Positions 28,574 through 37,043 of a DNA stretch of 64,000 bases are shown here, one piece after another. Position numbers and translations under genes: made by a program. The stretch covers positions 1 through 64,000 of the forward strand of contig JAVBJV010000021.1 in the NCBI GenBank assembly GCA_031546815.1, written 5' to 3'. This DNA is from JAVBJV01 sp031546815. GTDB lineage: Bacteria > Pseudomonadota > Alphaproteobacteria > Acetobacterales > Acetobacteraceae. The notes beneath the pieces are model-generated. The model did not search any database. It saw only the letters and a list, made by a program, of their open reading frames with translations, and was not told the origin of the DNA. Each line of letters opens with the position of its first letter. Position 1 is the stretch's first letter.

Positions 28574-29953
28574 ATGGCTGCGCAAACTCAACTGGCCCCG
28601 ATGCCGCCGCCGACTACAGCTGAGGCCTTGTGCAGCGCGCTTCTGGACAGCCGCCAGCGCTGGAAAGACCTTGTCAGCATGACGGCGGATCTCGCCTTCG
28701 AGGTGGATCTGCGCGGCTGCTTTACCTTTGTCGCCCCCGATGTTGCGCTGGGCTGGCAGTCCAGCACGCTGCTGGGATGTGAATCGCAGATGCTGCTGGA
28801 TACGGATGCCGCCATCAACCCGTTCCGCCTGCTGGCCCCGGCGCGCGATCTGCGCACATTCCTGCGCCGTGGTGACGGCAGTTGGGCCAGTTGCAGCGTG
28901 GCCGTTGCACCGCTGCTCGACAAGAACGGCGCATTGACCGGGTTGCGCGGCGTTGCGCGCGATATTTCATCCGAAGACCACACCGCCACAGAAGCCGCCG
29001 CCACACTGCGCCGCGCGGCGCTGGTGGACCATATCCTCACCTCGATGCACCGGGCCGTCATGGCGCCCGAGATGATGAAGATCGTCCTCGATGCGCTGCT
29101 GTCCGCGCTTGGCGCCGATGGTGCCATGGTGCTGGAAGCCTCGCGCGATGTGCCGCCCGTGCTGCACCATGTCGGCGTTTCGGCCGATCTGATTCTGCGC
29201 GAAGCCTCGGCCCTGATCATGGCGACCGAGAACGTTCCCCGCACATGGACGACCGAACAGGGTGCCAGCATGATCGCCGTGAACTGCCGCCCGCGCTTCG
29301 GGTGCCAGACGGGGCTGGTGGTCTGGCGCAATACCAGTCTGCGCCCCTGGAACAACGACGATATGGCGACGATATCGTCCGTGGTCACACTGGTGCGCAT
29401 GACGCTGGAACACGAAACCATGCAGCGCGAAATGTTCCGCCAGGCATGGACAGATCCGCTGACCGGGCTGCTGAACCGCCGGTCCTTCTACGAAGAACTT
29501 GATCGCCGTTTCTCGCGTCTGGACCGTAACCTTCAGCCGGGCACGCTGCTTTATATCGACCTGGATAATTTCAAACCAATCAACGACAAGTTCGGCCACG
29601 ATGTGGGCGACGAGGCGCTGTGCTCGATCGCCGCGCTGCTGCGCCAGACCGTGCGCCCAACCGACCTGATCGCCCGGCTGGGCGGCGACGAATTCGTTAT
29701 CTGGATGGACAATGCCGACCACTTCGTAGCCGCAGAACGTGCCGCAGCACTGTGTCACGACATCCCCCGGCTGGTCGGCGAACTTGGCGACACGCCGGGC
29801 ATTCAGATCACTGCCTCCATCGGTATCGCGGAGCGTTTACCCAACAGCAAAGAAGACACACCACATTTTCTGCATCGCGCAGACCAGGCCATGTATGCGG
29901 CAAAACGCAGCGGCCCCGGGCGCTGGTTTACAGCAAAGAATTATACACCATGA
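28574..29953 (+). CDS. PAS-GAF-GGDEF diguanylate cyclase
   Basis: Makes cyclic-di-GMP from two GTP. 459 aa, no TM segment: a PAS-like sensor (about residues 28-132, ending GVARDISSEDH), a GAF-like domain (about 150-280) and a GGDEF domain (about 290-455). The catalytic motif GGDEF (370-374) is intact, and the product-inhibition site RxxD (RPTD, 361-364) sits exactly five residues before it, so it should be active and feedback-regulated. The stop overlaps the next start (ATGA), tying it to the DUF2336 protein. Confidence 0.93.
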   Translation: MAAQTQLAPMPPPTTAEALCSALLDSRQRWKDLVSMTADLAFEVDLRGCFTFVAPDVALGWQSSTLLGCESQMLLDTDAAINPFRLLAPARDLRTFLRRGDGSWASCSVAVAPLLDKNGALTGLRGVARDISSEDHTATEAAATLRRAALVDHILTSMHRAVMAPEMMKIVLDALLSALGADGAMVLEASRDVPPVLHHVGVSADLILREASALIMATENVPRTWTTEQGASMIAVNCRPRFGCQTGLVVWRNTSLRPWNNDDMATISSVVTLVRMTLEHETMQREMFRQAWTDPLTGLLNRRSFYEELDRRFSRLDRNLQPGTLLYIDLDNFKPINDKFGHDVGDEALCSIAALLRQTVRPTDLIARLGGDEFVIWMDNADHFVAAERAAALCHDIPRLVGELGDTPGIQITASIGIAERLPNSKEDTPHFLHRADQAMYAAKRSGPGRWFTAKNYTP

Positions 29954-31170
29954 CCTCTGCAGACCTTCGATTTCCAGACACGCCTCCGCCAGATTCCCTG
30001 AATGCCATGGCCAGGCACGTTGTTCGCAATGGCAGCCAGAACGATCGTGCTGCCCTTGCGACCCGCAGCGACCTCGCGCCCGAATGGCTGGTTGTTCTCG
30101 CCGCCGACAGCCATCCAGACGTGCGCGAGGCCGTTGCGGCAAACTCCGCCACCCCCGCCCAGGTGGACAAGATCCTGGCCCACGACCCGAACGAACAGGT
30201 GCGCGTGGTGCTGGCCGGGAAAATTGCGGCGCTCAGCCCGCATATGCCGCACGACATTCACGTGCGACTGGAAAGCATGGCGTGGCAGACCCTGTCGCAA
30301 CTGGTGCAGGACACCGCCGCCCGGGTACGCGCCGCCATCGCCGATGTCGTCAAATCGATGCCCGATGCGCCGCACACCCTGATCGTCGCGCTGGCCAACG
30401 ATACCGACATGTCGGTCGCCGATCCGGTCATCCGGCTGTCTCCGCTGTTAAGCGACGACGACCTGCTGACGTTGATTTCCAATTCCTCGACCGCGGTGAA
30501 CATCGCCGTTGCTAACCGCGTTGACCTTGGGGCGGCAATCTCGGACGCGCTGGTCGAGACGCAGGACGTCACCGTCATCACAGAACTGCTGAACAACACC
30601 TCGGCCGCGATCCGCGAAGAAACGCTGGATGGGCTGATCGGGCAGGCGGCACAGCGTCTATGCTGGCAGAAGCCGCTGGCCAACCGGCCCTTCCTGTCCC
30701 CGCGCGCGGCGCGCGCCCTGTCGGACGTCGTGACCGAGGAAGTGCTGCACCTGCTGGCCGAACGCACCGATCTGGATCACGACGTGTCGGAGGAAATCCG
30801 CCAGCGTCTGAACGTGCAGAACGACGCCATCGCCGAAGCCGCCGAGGAAACCTGCAACGGCAAGCTCGAAGCGCAGGTCATGGCCTCGATCCATCTGGGG
30901 GAACGCCAGCGGCTGGTGAATGTGCTGGCGAAAGCGGCGCATGTGCCAAGCTCGGCGGTGGAATACGCGGCCAGCCTGCGCAGTGCGAAATCGCTGGTAG
31001 CGCTGTGCTGGCATGCCGGGTTCAGTATGAAGATCGCCACGGCGCTGCAAAGCGTGCTGGGCCGCCTGTCGCCCGACGCCATTCTGAAGCCGGCGCCCAA
31101 TGGCAGCTATCCGTTACTAGCCAGCGAAATGCGCTGGCAGATCGACTTCCTGCTGCGCCGGGAACAGTGA
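29950..31170 (+). CDS. DUF2336 family helical-repeat protein
   Basis: 406 aa, almost all alpha-helical with HEAT-like repeats (ADSHPDVREAVAANSATPAQV..., AHDPNEQVRVVLAGKIAAL...) and the DUF2336 C-terminal region (KAAHVPSSAVEYAASLRSAKSLVALCWHAGFSM in part). The family occurs in alphaproteobacteria; function unknown. The ATGA overlap with the diguanylate cyclase suggests a role in c-di-GMP output, perhaps as a scaffold. Soluble, no signal peptide. Confidence 0.85.
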   Translation: MTSADLRFPDTPPPDSLNAMARHVVRNGSQNDRAALATRSDLAPEWLVVLAADSHPDVREAVAANSATPAQVDKILAHDPNEQVRVVLAGKIAALSPHMPHDIHVRLESMAWQTLSQLVQDTAARVRAAIADVVKSMPDAPHTLIVALANDTDMSVADPVIRLSPLLSDDDLLTLISNSSTAVNIAVANRVDLGAAISDALVETQDVTVITELLNNTSAAIREETLDGLIGQAAQRLCWQKPLANRPFLSPRAARALSDVVTEEVLHLLAERTDLDHDVSEEIRQRLNVQNDAIAEAAEETCNGKLEAQVMASIHLGERQRLVNVLAKAAHVPSSAVEYAASLRSAKSLVALCWHAGFSMKIATALQSVLGRLSPDAILKPAPNGSYPLLASEMRWQIDFLLRREQ

Positions 31171-31195
31171 GCCGCACTCACCCGCTTTCTCATGA

Positions 31196-31343
31196 TGAGA
31201 TCGTTCGAGAGTGCGCTGTGATGAGTCGTATGATGGTGCTTTCCGAGACCCGGCGCGCAGCGGGCTTAAAGGCCCGTGAGCACCGGAAGTGCAGGAAAGT
31301 GCCGTCAGACGGCCATCACAGGTAGCGCTATCGGGCGATCTCA
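31196..31343 (-). repeat. structured intergenic repeat, copy R4 (3' of argB)
   Basis: The outer arms TGAGATCG (31196-31203) and CGATCTCA (31336-31343) are perfect inverted repeats. The right arm contains the argB stop codon (TGA on the minus strand). Inner hairpin CGGGC-TTAAAG-GCCCG; core CCGTGAGCACCGGAAGTGCAG, then GAAAGTGCC. Subfamily with R1, R2 and R6 (box GATGAGTCGTATGATGG). Lies in the convergent gap between DUF2336 and argB. Confidence 0.8.
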
Positions 31344-32237
31344 GGAACGGATCAGCGTGCCGTAGCCACCGTCCGTGAACAGTTCCAGAAGACAGGCGTG
31401 CGGCACGCGGCCGTCCAGAATGACTGCCCCCTTCACACCGCGCTTCACCGCATCAACACAGGTTTCCACCTTGGGAATCATGCCGCCAGTGATGGTCTCG
31501 TCGTCCAGACGGTTCTGCACGTCCTGTAGGGTCATGTCCTGGATGAAGTTCTTGTTCTTGTCCATCACGCCGTCCACGTCGGTCAGCATCAGCAGCCGCG
31601 TTGCGCCCAGCGCACCGGCAACCGCCCCCGCCACCGTGTCGGCGTTGATGTTATAGGTCTGGCCGTCTTCGCCCATGCCCACCGGCGCAATCACCGGGAT
31701 CAGGCCTGCACCGGTCAGCGCGTGGATCACGCGGACATCGACGCTTTCCACTTCGCCCACATAGCCCAGATCGAGCACGCGTTCGATGTTGCTGTCAGGG
31801 TCTTTCTTCGTGCGGCGCAGCTTGCGCGCGCGGATCAGCCCGCCATCCTTGCCGCAGATACCAACCGCCAGCGCGCCGGCCTTGTTGATCAGCCCGGCAA
31901 CCTGCTTGTTCACCGTGCCGGCCAGCACCATTTCGACCACTTCGACCATCGCGGCGTCGGTCACCCGCAAGCCGTCGACGAAGTTCGACTGAATGGCCAG
32001 GCGCTTCAGCATCGCGTTGATCTGCGGTCCGCCACCATGAACCACCACCGGGTTCACGCCGATCTGCTTCAGCACGGCAATGTCGGCCCCGAATGTCTGG
32101 GCGAGATCTTCCTCGCCCATCGCGTGGCCGCCGTATTTCACCACCACCGTCGCACCTGCATAACGGCGCAGGAACGGCATCGCCTGGCTCAGTATACGGG
32201 CCTGTTCGCGGGCTGCTTCCTTTGTCGCGTGATCCAT
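31341..32237 (-). CDS. argB: acetylglutamate kinase
   Basis: Second step of arginine biosynthesis: phosphorylates N-acetylglutamate. 298 aa amino-acid-kinase fold with VVKYGGHAM, VVHGGGPQIN (phosphate/substrate loops) and the C-terminal TDVDGVMDKNKN...GGMIPKVETC. Start ATG 32237 with GAGG 8 nt upstream; two upstream in-frame ATGs lack this. Last gene of the rpmH operon and separated from engB by repeat R5. Its stop lies in R4. Confidence 0.96.
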   Translation of the reverse strand: MDHATKEAAREQARILSQAMPFLRRYAGATVVVKYGGHAMGEEDLAQTFGADIAVLKQIGVNPVVVHGGGPQINAMLKRLAIQSNFVDGLRVTDAAMVEVVEMVLAGTVNKQVAGLINKAGALAVGICGKDGGLIRARKLRRTKKDPDSNIERVLDLGYVGEVESVDVRVIHALTGAGLIPVIAPVGMGEDGQTYNINADTVAGAVAGALGATRLLMLTDVDGVMDKNKNFIQDMTLQDVQNRLDDETITGGMIPKVETCVDAVKRGVKGAVILDGRVPHACLLELFTDGGYGTLIRS

Positions 32238-32310
32238 GTGTCGCCTCATTGCAATACGGGGTCCGCGCGGGTGGTAGGACCGCACGCGGTGCAGGTCAAG
32301 CGCCCGGGCC

Positions 32311-32457
32311 TTGGCTGTATCGACATTCAGTTCAGGCTAAGCCGAAAATGGTGCTTATCGAGAACCGGAGCGGAGCGGATTTTTGAGTCCGTGAGCACCG
32401 GAAGCGCAGAGAAGTGCCGTTTGCAGGCCAGTCTGGGCTGAATGTCGATACAGCCTA
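32311..32457 (-). repeat. structured intergenic repeat, copy R5 (between engB and argB)
   Basis: The outer arms GGCTGTATCGACATTCAG (32313-32330) and CTGAATGTCGATACAGCC (32438-32455) are perfect over 18 bp, the longest of the six. The right arm reaches the engB TAG stop. Inner hairpin CGGAT-TTTTGA-GTCCG uses one G-T pair. Core GTGAGCACCGGAAGCGCAG. Closest to R3. It fills the engB-argB spacer, leaving 73 bp to the argB start. Confidence 0.82.
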
Positions 32458-33129
32458 GATCAGGGCGGCGATCTCGGCCCTCAATTCAGGAATACCGCTG
32501 CCCTTGGCACTGCTGGTGACGATCACGTCCGGGTGCGCCGCCGCATGGGCACGCGCCAGCCCGGTCACTTCCGTCAGACGCTTGGCCAGCGCTGTGGGCT
32601 TTGCACCGTCGGCCTTGGTCAGCACCAGCTGGAACGTCACCGCCGCCTTGTCGAGCAGTTCCATCACCGCCAGATCCGCGGGTTTGGTCTCGATCCGCGC
32701 ATCCAGCAGCAGCAGCACGCGGCGCAGATTGGGGCGACCGCGCAGGTAATCAAACATCAGGCCCTGCCACTCTTCCTTGATCTCGCGCGGGGCCTGCGCA
32801 TAGCCGTAGCCCGGCATATCTACCAGCATCAGCCGCCCGCTGAGGTCGAAGAAGTTCAGCTGCCGTGTGCGACCCGGCTGTGCCGAGGCACGCGCCAGCA
32901 TGTGCTGGCCCGTCAGCGCGTTCAGCAGTGTCGACTTGCCGACATTCGACCGGCCCGCAAAGGCGATTTCCGGCATATCGAAGAACGGCAGGTTCGAGAG
33001 CTGCGTCGCCGCCGTCTTGAATGTGCACGCGCCTGCGAACAGCACGCGCCCTGCCTCGATCTGTTCGGGGGAGCGAACGCGGCTGACCGCAAAGGGATCA
33101 GCCGCGTTGTTGTTTTGGCCACTACTCAT
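32455..33129 (-). CDS. yihA: ribosome biogenesis GTP-binding protein EngB/YsxC
   Basis: TRAFAC GTPase needed for large-subunit assembly. 224 aa with G1 GRSNVGKST, switch regions, G3 DMPGYGYA, G4 TKAD and G5 SSAKGSG. It starts 3 bp after yidC, an arrangement common in alphaproteobacteria. Its stop codon borders repeat R5. Confidence 0.95.
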   Translation of the reverse strand: MSSGQNNNAADPFAVSRVRSPEQIEAGRVLFAGACTFKTAATQLSNLPFFDMPEIAFAGRSNVGKSTLLNALTGQHMLARASAQPGRTRQLNFFDLSGRLMLVDMPGYGYAQAPREIKEEWQGLMFDYLRGRPNLRRVLLLLDARIETKPADLAVMELLDKAAVTFQLVLTKADGAKPTALAKRLTEVTGLARAHAAAHPDVIVTSSAKGSGIPELRAEIAALI

Positions 33130-33132
33130 GGA

Positions 33133-34875
33133 TCAGGCCGATACCTTGCCCGGTTTCCCGACGCTGGTCTGACGCATGATGTACCACTGCTGCGCAATCG
33201 ACAGCAGGTTGTTCCATGTCCAGTAGATCACCAGCCCGGCCGGGAAGCCCGCCAGCATGAAGGTGAACACGATGGGCATCCACTGGAAGATCTTCGCCTG
33301 CACCGGATCGGGCGGCGCCGGGTTCAGGCGCTGTTGCAGGAACATGGTGATCCCCATCAGCAGCGGCCAGATGCCCATATGCAGCCAGTTGGAATACGCC
33401 GACGGATCGAACGGGATCAGTCCGAACAGGTTGAACACGTTGGTGGGGTCGATCGCCGACAGATCCTTGATCCAGCCAAAGAACGGCGCATGGCGCATTT
33501 CGATGGTAACGAACAGCACCTTATACAGCGAGAAGAACACCGGAATCTGGATCAGGATCGGCAGACAGCCCGATGCCGGGTTGACCTTCTCGGACTTGTA
33601 GAGCGCCATCATCTCGCGCTGCAGGCCCTGTGCGTCGTCGCCGAAGCGGGTCTTCAGCTCCTGCATCTTGGGCGCCAGCAGCTTCATCTTCGACATCGAC
33701 TTGTAGGACTTGTTCGCCAGCGGGAAGAACAGGATCTTCACCAGCAGGGTGAACGCGATGATCGCGATGCCAAAATTGCCGGTCAGTTTGAACAGCCAGT
33801 CGATCGCGTAGAAGAACGGCTTGGTCAGGAAATAGAACCAGCCAAAGTCGATCGCCTTGTCGAAGTTCGGCACGTTATACGTGTCGCGGATATGATCCAG
33901 CGTGCGCACTTCCTTGGCGCCCGCGAACACCCGCAGCGATGTTTCCTGCGTGGCACCCGGCGCAATCGCCGTGGTGTCGCGCGCGATGTCCACCTGGAAA
34001 CGGTCGGCACCGGCTTCGCTGACATGGCGATACGCAAAGCGTGTCGTCGCCTGCTGATCGGGGATCAGCGCGGCCAGCCAATATTTGTCTGTAATGCCCG
34101 CCCAGCCACCAACACTGGTGCCTTCGAAGCCCGGGCCGCCGTCGCGCTTCTTCGCTTCGTCGCGCACGTTCGAATAGCTGTGTTCCTGCAGCGTGCCGTT
34201 CAGCACGCCGGTCATGCCTTCGTGCAGAATGGTATAGCCCGCAGTGTGCGGCAGATATTCACGACGGATGCGCGCCCACGGCGTCAGCTGCACAGGTTCC
34301 GACCCGTTATTGATCACGCGCTGCTGCACGCCGATCAGGTAGTCGGGTTCCATCTTCAGCGCAATCTCGAACCGCAGGCCCGCACCGTTTTCCCAGAACA
34401 GCGTGACCGGCTGCGTGGGGGACAGGGTGGTGGCCGTCGCGCTCCAGACCGTATCGTTGTCGGGCACGCGCACGCCGGGAATGCCGGTCCAGCCGAACTG
34501 CGCGTAGTACGGCTTTTCGCGCCCTCGCGGTTCGAACAGATGCACGAACGACGAATTCGCCTCCAGCGTGTCGCGGTAGTTGCTGAGGACCAGATCATCC
34601 AGACGCGCGCCCAGCAGGCTGAGGCTGCCCGTGACGTTCGGCGATTCGATCTTCACGCGCGGCGCATTGAGCAGCGCGGTGGCGGTCGCCGTGCTGGCAG
34701 CATCGGGCACCACGCTGGGCGCGGGGCCAATGCCCGGCACGGCCGGGGCCTGTGTGGTTTGCGCAGTGGTCTGCTGCTGCACCGGAGCGGGCGCCGGTTT
34801 CGGAGCAAAATACTGGAACCCCAGCATGATGGCGACCGACACGGCGATCGCAATAATCAAGTTCTTTTGTTCCAT
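33133..34875 (-). CDS. yidC: membrane protein insertase YidC
   Basis: Inserts and folds inner-membrane proteins, alone or with SecYEG. 580 aa: an N-terminal TM anchor (MEQKNLIIAIAVSVAIMLGFQYF), a Pro/Gln/Thr-rich linker, a large periplasmic beta-supersandwich domain (about 60-340), and the conserved five-helix insertase core (about 360-570: FGWFYFLTKPFFYAIDWLF, then GCLPILIQIPVFFSLYKVLF). Full length. Follows yidD by 14 bp. Confidence 0.97.
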   Translation of the reverse strand: MEQKNLIIAIAVSVAIMLGFQYFAPKPAPAPVQQQTTAQTTQAPAVPGIGPAPSVVPDAASTATATALLNAPRVKIESPNVTGSLSLLGARLDDLVLSNYRDTLEANSSFVHLFEPRGREKPYYAQFGWTGIPGVRVPDNDTVWSATATTLSPTQPVTLFWENGAGLRFEIALKMEPDYLIGVQQRVINNGSEPVQLTPWARIRREYLPHTAGYTILHEGMTGVLNGTLQEHSYSNVRDEAKKRDGGPGFEGTSVGGWAGITDKYWLAALIPDQQATTRFAYRHVSEAGADRFQVDIARDTTAIAPGATQETSLRVFAGAKEVRTLDHIRDTYNVPNFDKAIDFGWFYFLTKPFFYAIDWLFKLTGNFGIAIIAFTLLVKILFFPLANKSYKSMSKMKLLAPKMQELKTRFGDDAQGLQREMMALYKSEKVNPASGCLPILIQIPVFFSLYKVLFVTIEMRHAPFFGWIKDLSAIDPTNVFNLFGLIPFDPSAYSNWLHMGIWPLLMGITMFLQQRLNPAPPDPVQAKIFQWMPIVFTFMLAGFPAGLVIYWTWNNLLSIAQQWYIMRQTSVGKPGKVSA

Positions 34876-34889
34876 AGTCTCCGGTCCGG

Positions 34890-35153
34890 TCAGCGTGACG
34901 CACTGAGGCGTTGCGCACAGTCACAAGAATGGTTGCCGGGAACGGGGTCGAACCCGCCCGCATGCCATGGGTTACAGCGCAGAATGCGCCGCGTGGAAAG
35001 GGCCGAGCCACGTATTGCACCGTGGGTGCGCAGAGCTTCGATGGCGTAGTTGCTGCAGGTTGGCTCGAACCGGCAATGCGCACCGATGAATGGACGCAGC
35101 GTCCACTGATACACACGCACCGCCAGAACCAGAATTTCCGCTGCGATCTTCAT
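34890..35153 (-). CDS. yidD: membrane protein insertion efficiency factor YidD
   Basis: 87 aa with the family signature: an amphipathic N-terminal helix, then YQWTLRPFIGAHCRFEPTCSNYAIEAL and the Cys-rich end RRILRCNPWHAGGFDPVP. Thought to help YidC-mediated insertion at the inner membrane. Starts inside the rnpA stop (4-bp ATGA overlap). Confidence 0.95.
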   Translation of the reverse strand: MKIAAEILVLAVRVYQWTLRPFIGAHCRFEPTCSNYAIEALRTHGAIRGSALSTRRILRCNPWHAGGFDPVPGNHSCDCAQRLSASR

Positions 35154-35503
35154 GCGGCGGGATCTTTGGGCTGAGTGCGCTCCACAGCGCGCGCGACATC
35201 GTCGATCAGGGTGGTAAACCGCCGCCCACGAGTCGAGTCGCGGCCGATCAGCACGAAATCCATACCGGTGGGCGCGCCCTGGGCGAACAGCAGACGGGCG
35301 GCTTCTTTCAGCCGCCGGCGCGTGCGGTTGCGCACCACGGCATTGCCGACTTTTTTCGTCACGGTAAAACCAAAACGCGCGGGGGCATTATCCCCGCGCG
35401 ACAAGGCTTGCAGAACAAGCCCGGGCATTGCCGCCTTGCGGCCCTTCGCTGCCGCACGCAGGTATTCAGCGCGCTGCTTCAGCCGTTGAAGGGCGGCGGC
35501 CAT
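35150..35503 (-). CDS. rnpA: ribonuclease P protein component
   Basis: Protein subunit that helps RNase P RNA cut tRNA 5' leaders. 117 aa, basic, with the signature RFGFTVTKKVGNAVVRNRTRRRLKEAAR. 23 bp after rpmH, overlapping yidD by 4 bp. Normal family length. Confidence 0.95.
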   Translation of the reverse strand: MAAALQRLKQRAEYLRAAAKGRKAAMPGLVLQALSRGDNAPARFGFTVTKKVGNAVVRNRTRRRLKEAARLLFAQGAPTGMDFVLIGRDSTRGRRFTTLIDDVARAVERTQPKDPAA

Positions 35504-35526
35504 GGGCAGGTATCCCTGCCGTTCCG

Positions 35527-35661
35527 TTAAGCCGACAGACGCTTGCGGCCCTTGGCACGACGGTTGGCCAGCACGCGGCGGCCACCAACAGTTGCCATGC
35601 GGGCGCGGAAACCATGCCGGCGCTTACGGACGATCTTGCTAGGCTGGTAAGTGCGCTTCAA
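35527..35661 (-). CDS. rpmH: 50S ribosomal protein L34 (TTG start)
   Basis: 44-aa basic protein, complete L34: (M)KRTYQPSKIVRKRRHGFRAR, ending RAKGRKRLSA. The start codon is TTG, with GGGGA about 7 nt upstream; no in-frame ATG or GTG sits where L34 must begin. First gene of the rpmH-rnpA-yidD-yidC-engB-argB operon. Confidence 0.95.
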   Translation of the reverse strand: MKRTYQPSKIVRKRRHGFRARMATVGGRRVLANRRAKGRKRLSA

Positions 35662-35737
35662 GGCACGATCCCCACTCTGGAAAATAGCACAAAACACAAG
35701 AACGCAGACGGAAGAGACCCTCCGCCGCGGGTCGGGG

Positions 35738-35767
35738 TCTATAGGCGGTGCCGGTCCCCGCCGTCAA
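35738..35767 (-). promoter_or_regulatory. sigma70-type promoter of the rpmH operon
   Basis: Minus strand TTGACG (35767-35762), 18-bp spacer, TATAGA (35743-35738). Five of six consensus bases in the -35 and five of six in the -10, the best promoter seen in the window. Start near 35731 gives a leader of about 70 nt before the TTG of rpmH. Confidence 0.75.
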
Positions 35768-35827
35768 CCGTGCTGGGCCCTGAATCAGCAGGTTTTACGA
35801 TTCCGGACCTCCCGCACAACCAATACC

Positions 35828-35840
35828 ACCGGAATCCGGT
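35828..35840. promoter_or_regulatory. 13-bp palindrome in the rpmH/patatin divergent region
   Basis: ACCGGA-A-TCCGGT, a perfect palindrome with one central base. It sits about 60 bp upstream of the rpmH promoter and 155 bp upstream of the patatin gene, inside the 333-bp gap 35662-35994. It could be an operator. Apart from the rpmH promoter I see nothing else clear in this gap; an AT-rich stretch (35855-35895) may hold the promoter of the patatin gene. Confidence 0.3.
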
Positions 35841-35994
35841 ATCATTCGCCGCCATTAATTCGTTTCACTATAAAAATGTTGCATTGCACAATTAAATCTG
35901 GCCATCTGGTCGTGCTGGAAGTTCTATCATAGGTTTTGTTTCGTGTGGCTGGCGTCCGGCCCTTGATGCACTCAATTTCAGAAGGCCCGATCAC

Positions 35995-37032
35995 ATGTCG
36001 TCCACGCAGGCAGATACGCCCAAGACCAAACGTGTGAACCTCGCATTACAGGGGGGCGGCGCGCATGGTGCGTTCACCTGGGGGGTGCTCGACACATTGC
36101 TGGCCGATGAACGGCTGGAGTTCGAAGGTATTTCCGGCACATCGGCCGGGGCCATGAACGCCGCCGCCCTCGCCCAGGGCTGGACCGAGAACGGGCGCGC
36201 GGGCGCACGCGAAAAACTGGAACGGTTCTGGACCTCGGTCGCCGCCAAGCAGAGCCTGTCGCCGCTGCGTAACGCCCCGTGGGAGCGCGCGCTGTATGGC
36301 TGGGACATGACCTATAGCTGGGCGTGGCAGGGGTTCGAGACGCTGGTCCGTACTTTCAGCCCGTATCAGTTCAATCCGTTCGACTACAACCCGCTGCGCG
36401 AGGTGCTGCGCGAGACGATCAATTTCGAGTCTCTGCGCGCCTGCAAGCAGCACAAGCTGTTCATCAGCGCGACCGACGTCGCCACCGGCAAGCCGCGCGT
36501 GTTCGAACACAGGGAACTCTCGGCCGATGTGCTGATGGCATCAGCCTGTCTGCCCTATCTGTTCCAGGCCGTGAAGGTCGATGGCCGCAATTACTGGGAT
36601 GGCGGTTACGCGGGAAATCCCTCGCTGTGGCCGTTGTATGATTCGTGCGAGGCGGCGGACATCGTGCTGGTCGAGATCAACCCCATCAACCGCCCCGAAC
36701 TGCCAACCAGCGCGCAGGAAATCCTGAACCGCGTGAACGAGATTGGCATGAACACCGCGCTGATCGGCGAGATCCGTTCGATCAACTTCGTGCAGCGCAT
36801 GCTGGCCGAAAAGCACCTCGACTCGGACAAGTATCGTCGCCTGTTCCTGCACTCGATCAACGACGAAGTCGCGATGAGCACACATAACACCACGACCAAG
36901 TTCAACGCCGATATCAGCTTCCTGCGCGACCTGAAAAGATTGGGCGAAGCCGCGGCGAAAACCTGGATCAACAATCACTGGGACGATATCGGCCACCGCG
37001 ATTCGGTGGATGTCCGCGCACGTTATCTGTAG
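35995..37032 (+). CDS. patatin-like phospholipase
   Basis: Predicted Ser-Asp acyl hydrolase of phospholipids or acylglycerols. 345 aa with the oxyanion-hole loop GGGAHG (20-25), the nucleophile elbow GTSAG (S50) and the dyad Asp in DGG (D202), in the order of the family. No signal peptide, so cytoplasmic or peripheral. First gene of a three-gene run with tam and an M20 hydrolase (11 and 5 bp gaps). Confidence 0.92.
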   Translation: MSSTQADTPKTKRVNLALQGGGAHGAFTWGVLDTLLADERLEFEGISGTSAGAMNAAALAQGWTENGRAGAREKLERFWTSVAAKQSLSPLRNAPWERALYGWDMTYSWAWQGFETLVRTFSPYQFNPFDYNPLREVLRETINFESLRACKQHKLFISATDVATGKPRVFEHRELSADVLMASACLPYLFQAVKVDGRNYWDGGYAGNPSLWPLYDSCEAADIVLVEINPINRPELPTSAQEILNRVNEIGMNTALIGEIRSINFVQRMLAEKHLDSDKYRRLFLHSINDEVAMSTHNTTTKFNADISFLRDLKRLGEAAAKTWINNHWDDIGHRDSVDVRARYL

Positions 37033-37043
37033 GAGCCGTCACC

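Noticed and set aside
35662..35994. Replication origin next to rpmH
   Set aside because: No DnaA-box cluster and no dnaA gene; only a promoter and one short palindrome are seen.
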